From positions 1-64,000 of the forward strand of contig JAGTXK010000050.1 in NCBI GenBank assembly GCA_019096195.1: a DNA stretch of 64,000 nt. The letters run 5' to 3'. The DNA comes from Boletus sp. NGJ (taxonomy: Eukaryota > Basidiomycota > Agaricomycetes > Boletales > Boletaceae). The notes below the pieces were generated by a model. The model was not told where the DNA came from, did no database searches, and worked only from the letters and a program-made list of their open reading frames with translations. The translations under genes were made by a program, and so were the position numbers. Of the stretch, positions 11,602 to 24,775 are shown piece after piece (position 1 is the stretch's first letter; the number at the start of each line of letters is the position of its first letter).

Positions 11602-13062
11602 ATGTGTTACCAGTACAACGCCCCCGCCGACATCGCTGCTGTGCCCTGTCCGATGTGCAAGGTCTTCAAGCCAAGCGCTGCCCGGTATCAGCTCTCTCCT
11701 CTCGCTCTCCTCGTCCTGAATCAATACTCCCACAGATGCCCCCACCTCCGCGACGTCTGCTACAACAGAGCCAACCACCCCCGCATCGACGTCGTCCATC
11801 TCAAGAACGCTGAAGGTCCGTTCCTCCCTCCCCGCCCGCCCCCATCCCGTCCCCACACTCCTTCACAGTAAAGTCCTTCAATGGCTGTGGATACTGCAAG
11901 GTCTACTCCCCTCCTCTCGTCCGATCCCCTCCGTCCTCACCCCCTTCCGCAACAGTGGGCTCGTTCCAACCCGAAACTCACCGTGTACAACAACCACGGC
12001 TGGCCCGGTTGCTGCCGTCCCCCCACCCAAAGCGAGCACCGTCTCATACAGCCCGCCGACTGGCCCACCGTCAGCATCGTGCATAGCATGCCCATGCCTC
12101 CGGAGATAAAGACCGTCCTCGACGCAATCCTCTCCAGGGGCAGCCCCCTCCCCCCCATCATCTCCTCCGCACGTACACAACCCCAGCCCCAGCCCCAACA
12201 CCAATCGTCCCCGTCCACCTTGGATCGTCGCAACAGCATCAACAGTCCACCCAACAGACCCTGCCCATCCTCCTCAAAGTCCCAGCCCGTCCCCATTCCC
12301 TCCCGCGGTCGTTCCGGTGGCAGCCCCGTCCCCCAGAGTTCAGCTCTGGCAGGCACAACCCCCCGCTCCTCCACCACCGCCTCCGATCAACACCCACTCT
12401 CGCGTCGCCAAACATACTCCGAAGGCACCAAGGACAAAGCCCGCACCCCTTCTATGCGCAGACACGTCGACCAAGATGGCTCTCTCTCTCGTCGCAACGG
12501 GACAGCTCGACCCTCTCTCTCCGCCGTCGCCCCTTCCTATTCCCCTCCGAGACCCTCCGGTGACCCACCCACCCAGAATCAATCCCCTTCCGCCCTCCAT
12601 ACGTCCCCCGTAGATTCCTACGTGACATCTTCTCAAGATGCGCCGTTCGGCCGAACACTTTCTTCCAAAAGGTCGACTTTAGAGACCGCCATGACTGCCC
12701 TCGACATCAGTAATTCTTCCGAGAGCAGCAGTGACAGTGGCGGCTCCCGCGGCTCCTTGTCTGATGCCACCGTCATCTCAGACGGCGCATTCACAGATTA
12801 CTTGTCTGATGAATCTGAAGCCGAGCTTCAGAGACAGGCAGAGGCAAAAGCTGCCTTGGTTGCTCAGAACCAGGCAGAAGAACTCGAGTTCAAAGCTGCT
12901 CGCCAACAACTTGCCGGTGTTGGCTTGCGGCCGCCAAAGGCTTGGGATGACACCAACGATGTACCCCGTGCGACCTCGCATGCCCCTGCCTATACCCATC
13001 ACTCCGCCTATCACGCGACGCCGTACGCATCTGCGGCGGTCGCACACTCTGCTCGGGGGTAA
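11602..13062 (+). CDS. Cys-pair N-terminal, Ser/Pro-rich protein of unknown function
   Basis: Exon 1 begins MCYQYNAPADIAAVPCPMCK and contains later Cys and His residues. A second short exon gives KSFNGCGYCK and joins WARSNPKLTVYNNHGWPGCC. The CPMC, CGYC and paired-Cys spacing suggests a small zinc-binding fold. The rest (about 330 residues) is low-complexity Ser/Pro/Thr-rich with a charged helical segment near the C terminus (QRQAEAKAALVAQNQAEE). Stop TAA 13060-13062. I do not recognise the family. The ATG chosen is the first in frame with the Cys-rich exon; a downstream ATG at 11881 would lose that domain. Confidence 0.75.
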
Positions 13063-13305
13063 ACAGTGGTGTCGAGAACGCATTGAATATATTTATACAC
13101 GATCTGGGTTTCTGTATGTATGTATCTATGCCCCTTTGCCGCTTGCCATCGTGCCGCCCGCATCCGTTTTTTCTCTTGTGTATTATTACATTATCCGTCC
13201 GTGATGTAGAGATTCGAGTATGGTCCAATTTGGAGCTCTCTTCCAACACCTAAGCATGGCTCTGTTGCGGTGCGGTAGTCATCACATCCCTCTCGCTTCC
13301 ACTTC

Positions 13306-14819
13306 ATGAACCTCGCTCGACATTCCATCACCCCAACAGACCCAGTTCAGATCTTCGATGCCCAGTTTGATGCGGATTGTCAGATATTCACTGCTTCAAC
13401 ACCGGCTGGTTTCGCCGTTTATCAGGCATGGCCACTCAGGCTACTTCGCAAGAGAGGCATGTGTGTCAGTCTCGGCGTCCTCGTTGACCATTGACGTTTG
13501 TCCACAGAGTTAGCTGGTGGCACATTAGCTGCCGTCGTGCCTTGTCACACGTCATCGCTGCTCTTCCTCCTCGGGGGTGGTCGTAGCCCACTGTATCCGC
13601 CGAACAAAGTGATCCTATGGGATGATGCCGCAGGGGTTGAGGTCGCCGAGCTAGAGTTCAGGGAGCGAGTACGCGGAGTCGCTTGTCGACGGGGCTGGCT
13701 TGCGGTGGCTCTACGACGGAGAGTCGTTGTCTTCGAGGTGAACGATACCGTCGCCAGAAGGGCAGAATATGATACCTGTGACAATTCACGAGGTGGGCCT
13801 CTTTCCTCCGGGATTCTCGCGATACTAGACTTACACGACCCTCAAGGGATCCTTGCAATGGCTACCGCAGCTTATGCCACCTTACTTGCAATTCCAGGTA
13901 GGCAGATGGGACATGTACAACTCGTGCATCTACCACCCTGTATTCCCCCGGCCCCTCTTGGACCCCCGCCTTCCGTCCCTCCATCCAAACCCCCGCCGCC
14001 GCCACTGAAACACCCAGTGTCAATGATTGCGGCCCATGAGTCCACCCTGACAACGCTCTCACTACCTGCATCAGGCCGATTCCTGGCCACCACATCATCA
14101 CGGGGAACGCTTGTCCGCATATGGGACACAACTTCTGGAAAGCTTCTTCGGGAGTTTCGTAGAGGCGCAGACACAGCGGAGATCTATGGGGTCGCCTTCC
14201 GGCCCTGACGAAAAGGAAGTAGGCGTATGGAGCGACAAGGGGACTGTTCATGTATTCTCTCTTGTCTCGTCCGGGGCGTCGTAAGTTGATTGTATCGTCT
14301 GACACCAGACGGCTTACGTTCGCTACGCAGAAACCGACAATCATCCTTGTCGCCACTCACCCCCTTTTTGCCATTACCCAAATACTTTGATTCGGAATGG
14401 TCATACGCACAGTATCGAATACCCACACAAGCTGCTCATATTTCGCTGTCCTCGACATCTTCCGTCCGCTCGTCACACACTGACATTGCTGCTGATGAGA
14501 AATGTGTTGTTGGCTGGATTACGGTTGCCTCTGAAGTCGCCGGGGTAGCCCCCGAGTTTCAACTCGTCGTTCTAACTTACAGTGGGAGGGATGGTATCGG
14601 CTTGCATTGCCTCCCAAGGGATCTCAAGCCTCGCCACCTGTGGCTGGATCCCCTCCGAAATCGCCGGTAGTGTCTCGTCAGCGGACCTCTAGCGTCTCCT
14701 CGGTCACGTCACTTCCGGAAAACGGTAAAGGGAAGGAGCGGGAAAAGGAGAGAAAGGGGAGTCGTGAGTTGGTTCTGCAAGAATATCGAAAGTATGGACG
14801 ATGGGATGGTTGGGGCTAG
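13306..14819 (+). CDS. HSV2: PROPPIN Hsv2 (Atg18-like, WIPI3/4 type), with one apparent frame break
   Basis: Seven-bladed beta-propeller phosphoinositide-binding protein of micro-autophagy and nucleophagy. It starts MNLARHSITPTDPVQIFDAQ. Family blocks are LGGGRSPLYPPNKVILWDD, LEFRERVRGVACRRG, MIAAHESTLTTLSLPASGR, ATTSSRGTLVRIWDT and the lipid-binding FRRG motif in REFRRGADTAEIYGVAF. The first intron has a GC donor (GCATGT). At 14203-14205 the frame FRP runs into TGA, while the next frame continues PDEKEVGVWSDKGTVHVFSL, so one surplus base (probably in CCC) separates two clearly homologous halves. The C-terminal tail is Ser-rich and basic. Stop TAG 14817-14819. First of three co-directional genes. 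Confidence 0.87.
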
Positions 14820-14923
14820 TTACATGTCTGTCGTAGTAGTGGATAATTCATGCGACGATTAGGCGCCAGCTCGGTCAAAGCTGCCTCGTCACGCTCAAAT
14901 AGTCAGATCAGCTCATCACCAAG

Positions 14924-16639
14924 ATGCCAATATCCGTTGGGACTCCTTTGGGCCCAGGATGTTCTACGTGTGGCTACTGTGGAACACCGGGTGGGAGGAG
15001 CTTGGCTGAGACCAGCGTCAAGAAGGCTAGTCTCATCACGTCTCAGTTATCCTGTGGTGTAAGAGTTTTTCGCTTTCCACGACGCAGCTGCTCACTCGCG
15101 AAAAGGTGTACCAGAAGATGATCGATCATGGATGGAGGAGATCTGGTTCGTATTGCTATGCCCCCGACCTCCGTCGCTCATGCTGCCCGCAATACACTAT
15201 CAAGTTTGTGGGATTCGTATTCGCTCCTTCCGAAGTACATCTAAGGACGTTTCAACAGGCTTGATGCTCTCGCCTTCAAACCGTCGCGCAGTCAGCGGAA
15301 GCTCTTGAACAGGTGGGAATGAACGTGGTTGGGAGAGCTTTCTATGGTCTCACTACTGGCTAGGTGGAACCGCTTCGTGCAAGACGGTGGAAATGTTGAT
15401 GCAATTCCTGATCAGTCACAGCGAGCCGCGTTCTGCTTGGCCTCTTCCATCCATAGATCCGAGCGAGCATCCTTCCCTGCTGGCGAGGAGCCACGGCATG
15501 ATTTCAAAGTACGCAATATGTTGTTCACGTATGCTGTCTCGTAAAGTGAGTCTTCCAGGTGACACTCGAGCAATCATCGTACACCGATGAAAAGTATACA
15601 CTTTATGTCGCATACCAGACACAGATTCATCATGACGACGATAATACGCCACGTTCGTTTAGGCGATTCTTGGTGCAGTCACCGTTGATAGTGAGCATCA
15701 GCTGTTGTTGTTCTCCCAGGTGTCCACTTGACGAATAAAGTCAGAACCCATTCCCTATCAGACGCCACCTCCCCGACACCTACCATCACACTTTGGATCA
15801 TATCACCAAATGTATAGATTAGACGGTGAACTGATTGCAGTAGGGGTGCTGGACATTCTACCAGGCTGCGTTTCCAGCGTATATTTCATGTACAATGCAA
15901 AGTGGGAGAAATACTCTTTGGGAAAAGTATGTTTTTGGTGCCGATTATGCATTTAAAGTACTGACAAGTCAACTTGCGTGCTAGCTTAGTGCTCTTCGAG
16001 AAGTAGCTCTCGCGCGGGAAATACACGATGCTGGACTCTCCTCACTCGACGCGCTGTATATGGGTACGTGCAAATCTACTTTCTCTCTTCTCCGACTGAT
16101 ATGACCCTGTCAGGTTTTTACATCCATTCGTGCCCAAAAATGAGTTACAAAGGAGAATACACCCCCTCTTTCCTCGCCGATCCGGTAGGCGTACTGTAAG
16201 GCAAAGGTGGTTTTCTGACGAGCCTGTACCCAGGAAGATTTCACGTGGCATCCTCTGAAGAGTTGCGTAGAGTTGTTGGATAAATATCGATACGCTGTCT
16301 TCTCTCAGCCCGGTCATTCCCTAGCCGGTCCGGACGATCCCGGAGAAGGTGAAAAATCTTGACCGAGTGGAGTATATGCGCTGAACAATTGCAGTCGTCG
16401 AAGTCGACGATGAAGAAGAGTTGGCAAGCGAGGCTAGATCCATTTACTCCGTTCAGAATCGCACTGTTTCCTTGATCCCTGCGACTGTAGGACCGATTGT
16501 TTCGCTTTACTTTTTCCCACTGACCACTGTGGTACAGATGTCGCAAGGATGGAAAGTCAATTATACTCGCCAGGAAATCGTGGGTTGCATACGTGCCCTC
16601 GGTGCAGAACTATCAAAGGAGATTATTTTCAGGATGTAA
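14924..16639 (+). CDS. ATE1: Arginyl-tRNA--protein transferase (ATE1)
   Basis: Transfers Arg from Arg-tRNA to N-terminal Asp/Glu/oxidised Cys, marking proteins for the N-degron proteasome route. [20 protein letters not shown] carries the conserved Cys cluster; [14 protein letters not shown] and [11 protein letters not shown] carry the Cys-Cys pair. Then come [20 protein letters not shown], the catalytic-domain block [65 protein letters not shown] and [12 protein letters not shown]. An acidic segment and a C-terminal helix end at TAA 16637-16639. About ten introns resolve in frame. Its job fits the proteasome genes elsewhere in the window, though distance argues against co-regulation by itself. 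Confidence 0.93.
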
Positions 16640-16785
16640 AGTTGGTCGTCGATTTGTTGGTGGGTTTTAGTGGAGACTGTTACAAGGAAGCGAACCTATG
16701 AACTTCCCACGCCGATTCACTAGACTTTTCTGAATTTACCTCTACTGCTTGCACCCTCGAGTTTTACAACACGTCTCGACTTGTC

Positions 16786-19700
16786 ATGTCTGATTTCGAG
16801 AAACATCTCGACTCCCTGATTAACACTTCTCGAGGTACGGGTTCTGACTTGAATGTACAAGCTTTTGTCGAATGGACTAGGTACACTTTGGAGCTCTTGA
16901 TGATCTATCGATGCTAACAAGACATCAGTCCCAAGGCGTTTGGCCACGATGGTACGCAAGCGTTCCACACCAAGTTGGATGTACAAGTGTTGAATGCTCG
17001 AAACGCGTAGATGGACTGTTCCAAGACCCTGATGACGATCCGGCTGGCGACCTGCGGTTTACCGTTCTGGACGTCTTCGTCCGGAACATCGAGTCACCCA
17101 CTGTTAGAACCGTCTGTCAAATAGTACTCAAGTGTGTCCTCTTCGGGCAGCTTCTCGAGCGGCTGAATCACCAGGTGAACGAACTAGTAAACCTGGCCCT
17201 CATGATGTACCGCAAGCCTTGGTGGACCTACTCTCCAGCTCGCGCACGGATGTCGAGATCTCGAACGAAGTTGCCGAGCTCGTGGGTTTTGATCAGATCG
17301 AATTAGTCAGGGACTTGCTAGGATCGCGCCTTTCGGCTGCAAAAGAAGTGAGCACAATCACCTCTACGCTGTATTAGTACTCGTTCATTCGGTACTCTAC
17401 AGCTCTCTCGTCACTTGGTCTCGAGGAAAGGAAAGGAGGTGAATGACACAACCTCTCAGTCGTCGAGTAAGGAACTCGCATTTTTGTCGTGTCGTATCGG
17501 CCAGTGAACCTTGTCAGTGGGAATCCTGCCGGTTAGTCTTGCGCCAGAGGACGCCCGTCGCCGTGTCCAGGAAACGTTGGACGCAAATTCTGCTCGTCCT
17601 CTATTCACTCAAACAATGGTGAGTTTCGTTCTCCAAGTATTTAGATGCTAACATCTATCAGCAAGAAGCCCCCGAAGTTTTACCCCATATCTATACCTCC
17701 TGGTCTAATATCGGTGGTGGTAGTGTTTTATCACAGTACGGAAGCAAGTATATGTTACCAATCGGGACTACAAGACAAGATTATGAAGTTAGCTCTTGGG
17801 AGCTCATTTCTCCCAGCCCGTCTCATATTTTCTCCAGGACTATCAAGAGGTGGTCATACCTCCCGCCAAAACGGTCCCACCGCGTGAATCTGAACGTCTT
17901 ATACCCGTCTCTGAACTCGATGAGCTCGCTCGGGGATCATTCCCGGTAAGCGAATTCATATATCCAAATCAAAGCCAACTCAAATACAAATCCACCAGGG
18001 ATACACATTTCTGAATAGAATACAGTCTATTGTCTATCCCACTGCCTACGGTTCCAATGAAAACATACTCGTTTGCGGTGAGCGTTTGAGTCCGACTGGT
18101 GGTCCGAGTCTTTAATTGATGCTCTGTAGCTCCGACTGGTGCTGTAAGCGGTCTATTGATCGGACACTTTGCAGAATAACGATTGGTGTGAACAAGGGTA
18201 AAACCGATGTTGGTATGTTAACCATCCTGCGCGTCTTGGATCAGCACAGGTCGATTGTTGCTCCCGGATCACCTCTGCGAGCGTCCATAAATCGTGATAG
18301 CTTCAAGATCATATACGTGTAAGTGCAAGTGATTTCTCCGCCGTAGGTACGCTTATAGCGGGGATGCAGGGCACCAATGAAAGCTTTGGCTTCAGAAATT
18401 GTCCAGAAACTCGGAAAGCGCCTAAAATGGCTGTCAATATCAGTCAGAGAGTTAACTGGTTAGTATCTTATATTCTTTGGACCCTACAAAACAGATTAAT
18501 CTGCTTGTATAGGTGACATGCAGCTCACAAAGGCAGAGATGGCGGAGACTCAGATCATCGTTACCACGCCAGAGAAATGGGACGTGGTCACCCGGAAGCC
18601 AACAGGCGAGGGCGAACTCGCATCTGTACGTATATTCTCTTCGCTTGTCTAAACAAACCGAAATAATTAAATAACCACTGCAGCAACTGAAACTTCTCAT
18701 TGTGGACGAAGTACATCTTCTCAATGAAGAACGAGGTGCCGTGATCGAGACCATTGTCGCTCGAACCCTGCGCCAGGTAAGCAGCAGTTCTACGAGTTCT
18801 ATGACAGACTCTAGAATTTGAGTAGGTAGAATCCAGTCAATCTGTCATTAGGATTGTGGGTCTGAGTGCCACTCTTCCAAATTACATCGATGTTGCTGAT
18901 TTCCTGAGGTCTGTGACATTCAAAAGTAAAATGCGTCGTTGTTTGACTTGGATCTATTTAGTGTCTCTCGGTACACGGGTCTGTTCTATTTCGACTCATC
19001 TTTCCGGCCGATTCCGTTAGAGCAGCACTTCATTGGTATTAGAGGCAAAGCCGGGAGTACGCAGTCAAAAAAGAATCTCGACCGCGTCACGTTTGAGAAG
19101 GTATCAGAACTAGTTCATCAGGGTCATCAAGTCATGGTGTTTGTTCATGCACGCAAAGAAACCGTTAACGCGGCGCGTACTCTCCAGGATGCTGCTCAGG
19201 CAGAGGGTACACTAGATGACTATAGTTGTCAAGACCACCCACGGTGGGACATCTTCCGCAGGAGCATTGGCGAGTCACGCAACAAGGAGATGAAGCAACT
19301 TTTTGACCATGGCTTCGGTATCCACCACGCTGGGATGTTGCGATCTGATCGTAACTTGATGGAAAGGTTGTTCCAGGAGCGAGCAATCAAGGTGCGGGCA
19401 AACGGTAATTATTCCAGCATTCGTTGATCCTATCCAAGGTGTTATGTTGTACTGCCACCTTGGCATGGGGAGTCAACCTTCCTGCACACGCAGGTGTGTA
19501 CTGAGTCAAAGTTATTGGATGACACCCATAAATCCCACAGTTGTCATCAAGGGCACGCAAATATATGATAGCGGGAAAGGTTCATTTGTGGATCTTCCTA
19601 TTCTTGATGTCCTGCAGGTTTTCGGTCGTGCTGGACGTCCCGGGTTGGAAAGCAGTGGTGAAGGATATATCTGCACGACGGAGGACAAACTTAAGCACTA

Positions 19701-22700
19701 CCTTGATGCTGTTGTTTCGCAGGTGAGCAAATTTCTCACTGCAACTGTCAACCGATTGATGAGAAATCATAGAATCCGATCGAGTCACAGTTAGTCGGTG
19801 TTCCCCTTACTTTCAAACCGGGTGCTCAGCTTTGGCAGATTCCAATTACGCATGGTGGATGCATTGAATGCGGAGATCGCCCTTGGGACTGTGTCCAGCG
19901 TCGCAGAAGGAGTGCGTTGGCTTGGATACACATATCTTTTTGACCGAATGCGTAAAAACCCTACGCAATACGGTAAGCGCAACTCTGAGAATCGACTAAT
20001 GTGGCTGACACCGGGGAAGGAATCTCGCGAGAATCGTTGACCGAAGATCCTTGGCTTGTTCACCAGCGGACAAAGTTGATTGTGTCATCAGCACGCATAT
20101 TGGCAGATCTGTCCATGATTGACTTTGAGACGGATGTAAAAACTTTCATTATCAAGGACGTCGGAAGAATAGCCGCAAAGTACTACATTCGCCATCAATC
20201 AATCGAGATCTTCCGGACGTTGTTCAGGGCGAAGATGACCGAGGCGGATATTTTGGGCGTGCTCAGTAAGAGCACAGAGGTATGTCATTTTGTTAGGGAT
20301 ACGCAGATTGTGAAACTGGTGGCATCTCCATTCCAGTTTGATCAGATCCAGATTAGAGAATCCGAGACTAAAGAACTGGAGGAACTCATGACATCCATTC
20401 CTTGTGTGGTTGGAGTAAGTAGACATGCTCGTTAGGTGTTCACAAATTTACTAATGGTAGCGCAGGGAGGCACTGTCACTAGTCAGGGGAAAGTCAATAT
20501 ACTTTTGCAAAGTTTCATTTCCAACCTTCCCATCCAAGACTTCGCACTGGTGTCGGACACCGCATACGTGGCCCAGAATGGCGGTCGTATTGTGCGAGCT
20601 CTACTAGAAATTGCTATCAGCCGAAAATTTGCCAATGCAACAACTACACTTATGGGGATGAGCAAAGCCGTTGAAAAACGCTTGTGGCCTTACGAAGAGC
20701 CACTTAGACAATTCAACTTGAAGGCGGAGATCCTACACGGCCTCGACGAGTCGCGCAAGGAGTACCATCCTGCGGAGCTCGCCACCTTGACGGCCGCCGA
20801 ATTAGGAAACCTTATCCGGCTGAATGAATACCAAGGTCGAGCATTACTCGCCGCAGCCAAACAATTCCCATCTCTTGAACTAGCCTATTCCCTGCGCCCG
20901 CTTGGTCCTGATATATTGAAGGTTATCATCACAGTGACCCGTACCTTCGACTGGAACCCTAAAGTACATGGATCTGTCGAGCCATTTTGGTTATGGGTCG
21001 AAGACCACGAAGGGAGTACAATACTTCAGTTAGCGGAGATCCTTCTTCGGGAATCAACAGAAACTCTAGATGTAGAGTTCGCAATCTCAATAACTGCAGA
21101 TACCCTGCCGCCTTCAATTACTATTCGACTCATCTCCGACAAGTGGTTAGGGGCAGATAACGAACTGCCCGTAAAACTGGACGATATATCCATGCCCTTC
21201 GCTTGCCATTCTCATATACGACGGGTGGACGTCGGCTTCCTCCCTCTTTCTTTAACACGTCTTCCTGTGTTAGGAAAACACTTTTCTCACTTCCACGAAT
21301 TCAATGCCATACAAACACAGGTATTCTGGAGTATCATGAACACAAAGTTGAATATCCTGGTTGCCGCACCCGCAGGTTGTGGAAAGTCTTTTCTGGCACA
21401 CATAGTCATTTGGTACGAGAATTCTCATGTTTCCCAGCTAGTGATGTGAACGACCTGTAGGAAAACACTGCTCGAGTCAACCTCATCTTCCTGGGTCCTT
21501 GTCGTTGTTCCGAATGGAAACGCTGCAACAAAGACATTGTCAGAGCTGCGTTTTATATCGGGTGCTATGGGCGTTGGACTGGAATACTCGACTGGCACCA
21601 ATTTATTCAGCTTCATCCAACGGCAAACTAATAAGGGTAATCACTGCGACGAGTCTTCTCGAAAGCTTTAACCTCACTGGTCTGACCCCAATTCGAAGCC
21701 ATCCTAAAGTCATTCTATATGAGAACCTAGATCAAATGGATGCTTCCTATGAACTTGGTATTACTCTTACGAAACATGCAACGGAACGTTTTCCAAGCCG
21801 CAGTATCGGTCTCACGAGGTCGCTCATTGACCCCGCGGACCTAGCGTCGTGGTTGGATATCGAACCAATGGGACTCCACAGCTTCCTGCCTAGGGATCGT
21901 GAACAATCGCTGACGTGTTCCATTCAACCATACACACTCCCGTACTCGGGCGCGCTCTTTAAGGCACTCGCGAAGCCCGTTTATACAGCTATCCGGGGCA
22001 TCCATAGAGGTGATTACGGGATCGTGTTTGTCCCCACTCGCAGGCACTGCTACTGTGTAGCACAAGACTTGATTACGCAATGCGCGTTGACCTCGTTCTC
22101 CGTGAGAGGGTTCATCCCAGAATCCGTTTCCCCGATCCACGTCGAAGACCGTCTTACAAGGCTTCAAGACGCGACGCTGGTCAACTTTGTGTCAAGAGGC
22201 GTAGGGGTGTTTCATTATGGCATCTCAAAATCAGACCGCAAACTGGTTCTTGAGCTCTTCGCGATGGGAATTATCAGACTCCTGATAGCCCCTCGTGAAG
22301 CTTCCTGGAGTCTTCCGGTGCGCGCGGACGTCGTCGTGACTATGGGCACCCAATATATACAAGGCGATCCTAGCATGTCTGAACGACAGCTGAGGGACTA
22401 CACAATCCTGGAGGTCGTACAGATGCAAAGCCGCGCCGTCAGACAGAACGGGGCTGGACACTTTGTGCTGTTCTGTCCGGCGGGGGCCGTGGAAATGTTT
22501 AACAAGTTCCTCAACGAAGATGGATTGCCATTGGAGTCGCAGTTACTGGAGACGGAGGCTTTGGAAAAGTGGTATCAGGAAAGGAGGAAAGATGGTACGA
22601 TACGGAACGAGCAGGACGGAGTGGATGCGCTCTCCTTCACGTTCCTTGCTCAGCGGATGATGAAGAACCCGACCTACTATGGCCTTCGTCCTGATACCTC

Positions 22701-22749
22701 CCAAGGCGAGGCGTTGTCCCGCATAGTCGACAGGTTTGAGCGCAAATAG
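16786..22749 (+). CDS. SLH1: Ski2-like tandem-cassette helicase of the SLH1/ASCC3 type
   Basis: Large RNA helicase related to yeast Slh1 and human ASCC3, which clears collided ribosomes (RQT complex). The first cassette is complete: APTGAGKTD (split by introns near 18060-18200), [68 protein letters not shown] and [11 protein letters not shown] Sec63 module follows ([54 protein letters not shown]). The second cassette is degenerate: [15 protein letters not shown] where DExH is expected, and QMQSRAVRQ in place of the GRAGR motif. The protein stops at TAG 22747-22749 just where a second Sec63 module should begin. SLH1/ASCC3 fits better than BRR2 because of the NAEIALGTV block. N-terminal exons (16786-17400) are not fully resolved. 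Confidence 0.87.
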
Positions 22750-22954
22750 CCGAAGAGACTGGGTGTAGATTCCACACAGCATGCACGTTTCAATGTTTTC
22801 ATGGACCACCAGAAGTCAGAGACAAGGAAGAAGCAAACCGGCGATTTGGGCCACACACAACACGCATTGCATTTAGAACTATATATAAGAGTAGTCCATA
22901 CTCGCTTCAGAACGGAATCTACTTGGATGGCCGGAGGACCAACAGTCTAGTCGT

Positions 22955-24642
22955 CTAAGAGACGTACTTGGCCAGGGCCTGGAGCCGTTCTCCAGCCTGC
23001 CTGAGCGTGTCCACATCTTTGCAGAAGGCGAAACGGGCGTAATTCTCGCCAATGCTACAGTGCTCCTCGCAGTAGAACTGAAATGGTCAATTAGGCAATC
23101 AATGGCGTGCGACCGGTTGCTTGACTCACCTCGCTAACAGGAATGGAAGAAACGCCGATCTCCATGGCTATGAACCAACAGGCCCTGGCAGAGCCATGAG
23201 CAATATGGATAGAGGCGCAGTATGTTACATACTTGAAGTCCTTTCCCCGGCCCTGTACGGATTCTGGGAAAGGGTAGTTTTCCGGGACCTTCAATCCAGA
23301 AATATCCTGCGATACGATAAAGTCAGAAAAGGTTCTTGACTTTTTTTGACCCTTCTCACCACCAGTACGAAGTACGTGCCCTCTGGCAGGCTATACTTCA
23401 AGCCGGCGCTATCGAATGCAGCAAGTAAAACGTCCCGCCTCTCCTGGTATTCCGCAATCTGTTTTTCAAAGAATCCGCGAGATCGAGCTTGTTCGAGCCC
23501 ACATGCGGCGGCCTCTTGCAGGGGTGAATTGGAACAGAAGACAATGCGTGTGCAGGCGGCGAGAGTGGGTTTGATGATAGACGCTGGGCCGATTAGCCAA
23601 CCAACGCGCCAACCGGTGGCGGCGAAAGCCTCTGGATGAGAAACATGAGCATCAGGAGACATTAATTCTGTCTGCACTCACTGCCAGCTGAGAGGACCGT
23701 GACAGTCCTGTCCCACATACCGGGGAGAGTCGCGATGCGAACATGTTCCTTTCCGTCAAAGAGAAGACAATCGTACTTGGAGTGGCATGATCAATTGATT
23801 GTGAACGGCACTAAATGGGATTCGCGCACCACTTCGTCAGATATTACCAACAAGTTGAACTCTTCTGCGATGGCAGCAATCTTTTCCAATTCTTCCCTAG
23901 AGAAAACCTTGCCGACCGGGTTGTGGGGAGTATTGATTATTATTATTTTGGCTCGAGGGGTGATGGCGCGGCTATGAACTGGTTAGAGAGATGGAAGAGA
24001 GAGTGATTGATTGATTGATATACCGCAATTCATCAAAGTCGATCCACCAGTCGCTGCTATTCGGCCTCTCGCCGGCCAAGTTAGGGTGCAATGGAACATA
24101 AACGGGTTTTCCGCCGTTGAAGGTGACGGAAGGAAGGTATTGATCAAAGAAAGGCTCGAACATGATGACCTCGTCGCCCTGCTCCAAGAACGCGGTGAGT
24201 ACAGAGTATTGACCTGGTAGGGATTGAATACAGTGGGAAGACATTAGGCTGAGGACGGCACCTTCGTTAGCACCACTGGTGACTTGAATCTCGGTCTCGA
24301 CATCAAGGGATCTATTGAAGGAAGACTCGTAGAAATCCTTGATGGCTTGGCGCAAGCGTATGCGTCCTTTTGGATGAGAGTAGTGGTTTGGCAAAGTCAG
24401 CCTGAGCGCCTGATCGGCAGCGTCGACGACCCAGGGGGGAGGAGGGAAGTTCATGTAGCCTTGACCGAGATTGATACAATCAGAAGGGAGATTTGCGGCG
24501 CTGGGAGGAGATGAGGAGAGGGTGAAGGTGAGTATGGTGCGACGCACTTGTAAATCGACCAGACATCTTGTGCCAAGGCACGCCCCTCGATGAGACGGGA
24601 CGAGAATGGGATGAGGTTAGAGCGATCATCGGCTATGGTCAT
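22955..24642 (-). CDS. BNA3: Kynurenine aminotransferase / cysteine-S-conjugate beta-lyase
   Basis: Fold-type I PLP enzyme converting kynurenine to kynurenic acid, like yeast Bna3. ATG 24642 gives MTIADDRSNLIPFSSRL, then INLGQGYMNFPPPPWVVDAA, NHYSHPKGRIRLRQAI, VTSGANEGAVLSLMS, QGDEVIMFEPFFDQYLP. The catalytic Lys lies in SAGKAFAATGWRVGW and is split by an intron (A|AG) around 23630-23690. DEVYDCLLFDG-like sequence precedes it. The end is ENYARFAFCKDVDTLRQAGE (stop 22957-22955). Length and motif order match the family. The gene shares a 133-bp upstream gap with the divergent FYVE gene. Confidence 0.92.
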
Positions 24643-24775
24643 GGTCGGGTTGAGATAATACCACGTGACACTAGTGGCAAGTTCACTGATCGACCCCGCT
24701 TTGTGTCTGTATTTGGTAGTCGATTCTCACAGTACTCCCGCTTCTTTCCAACTCGGTGTTCCACTCGACCAGTCA

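Noticed and set aside
11881-13062. 393-codon frame starting with its own ATG
   Set aside because: Its first part is an intron-spanning reading; starting at 11602 adds two Cys-pair exons in the same frame, so the ATG at 11881 is not the likely start.
18939-22749. Assignment of the large helicase to BRR2 (U5 snRNP)
   Set aside because: The block [18 protein letters not shown] and the following Sec63 sequence match SLH1/ASCC3 rather than the NAEIVLG-type BRR2 sequence as I recall it.
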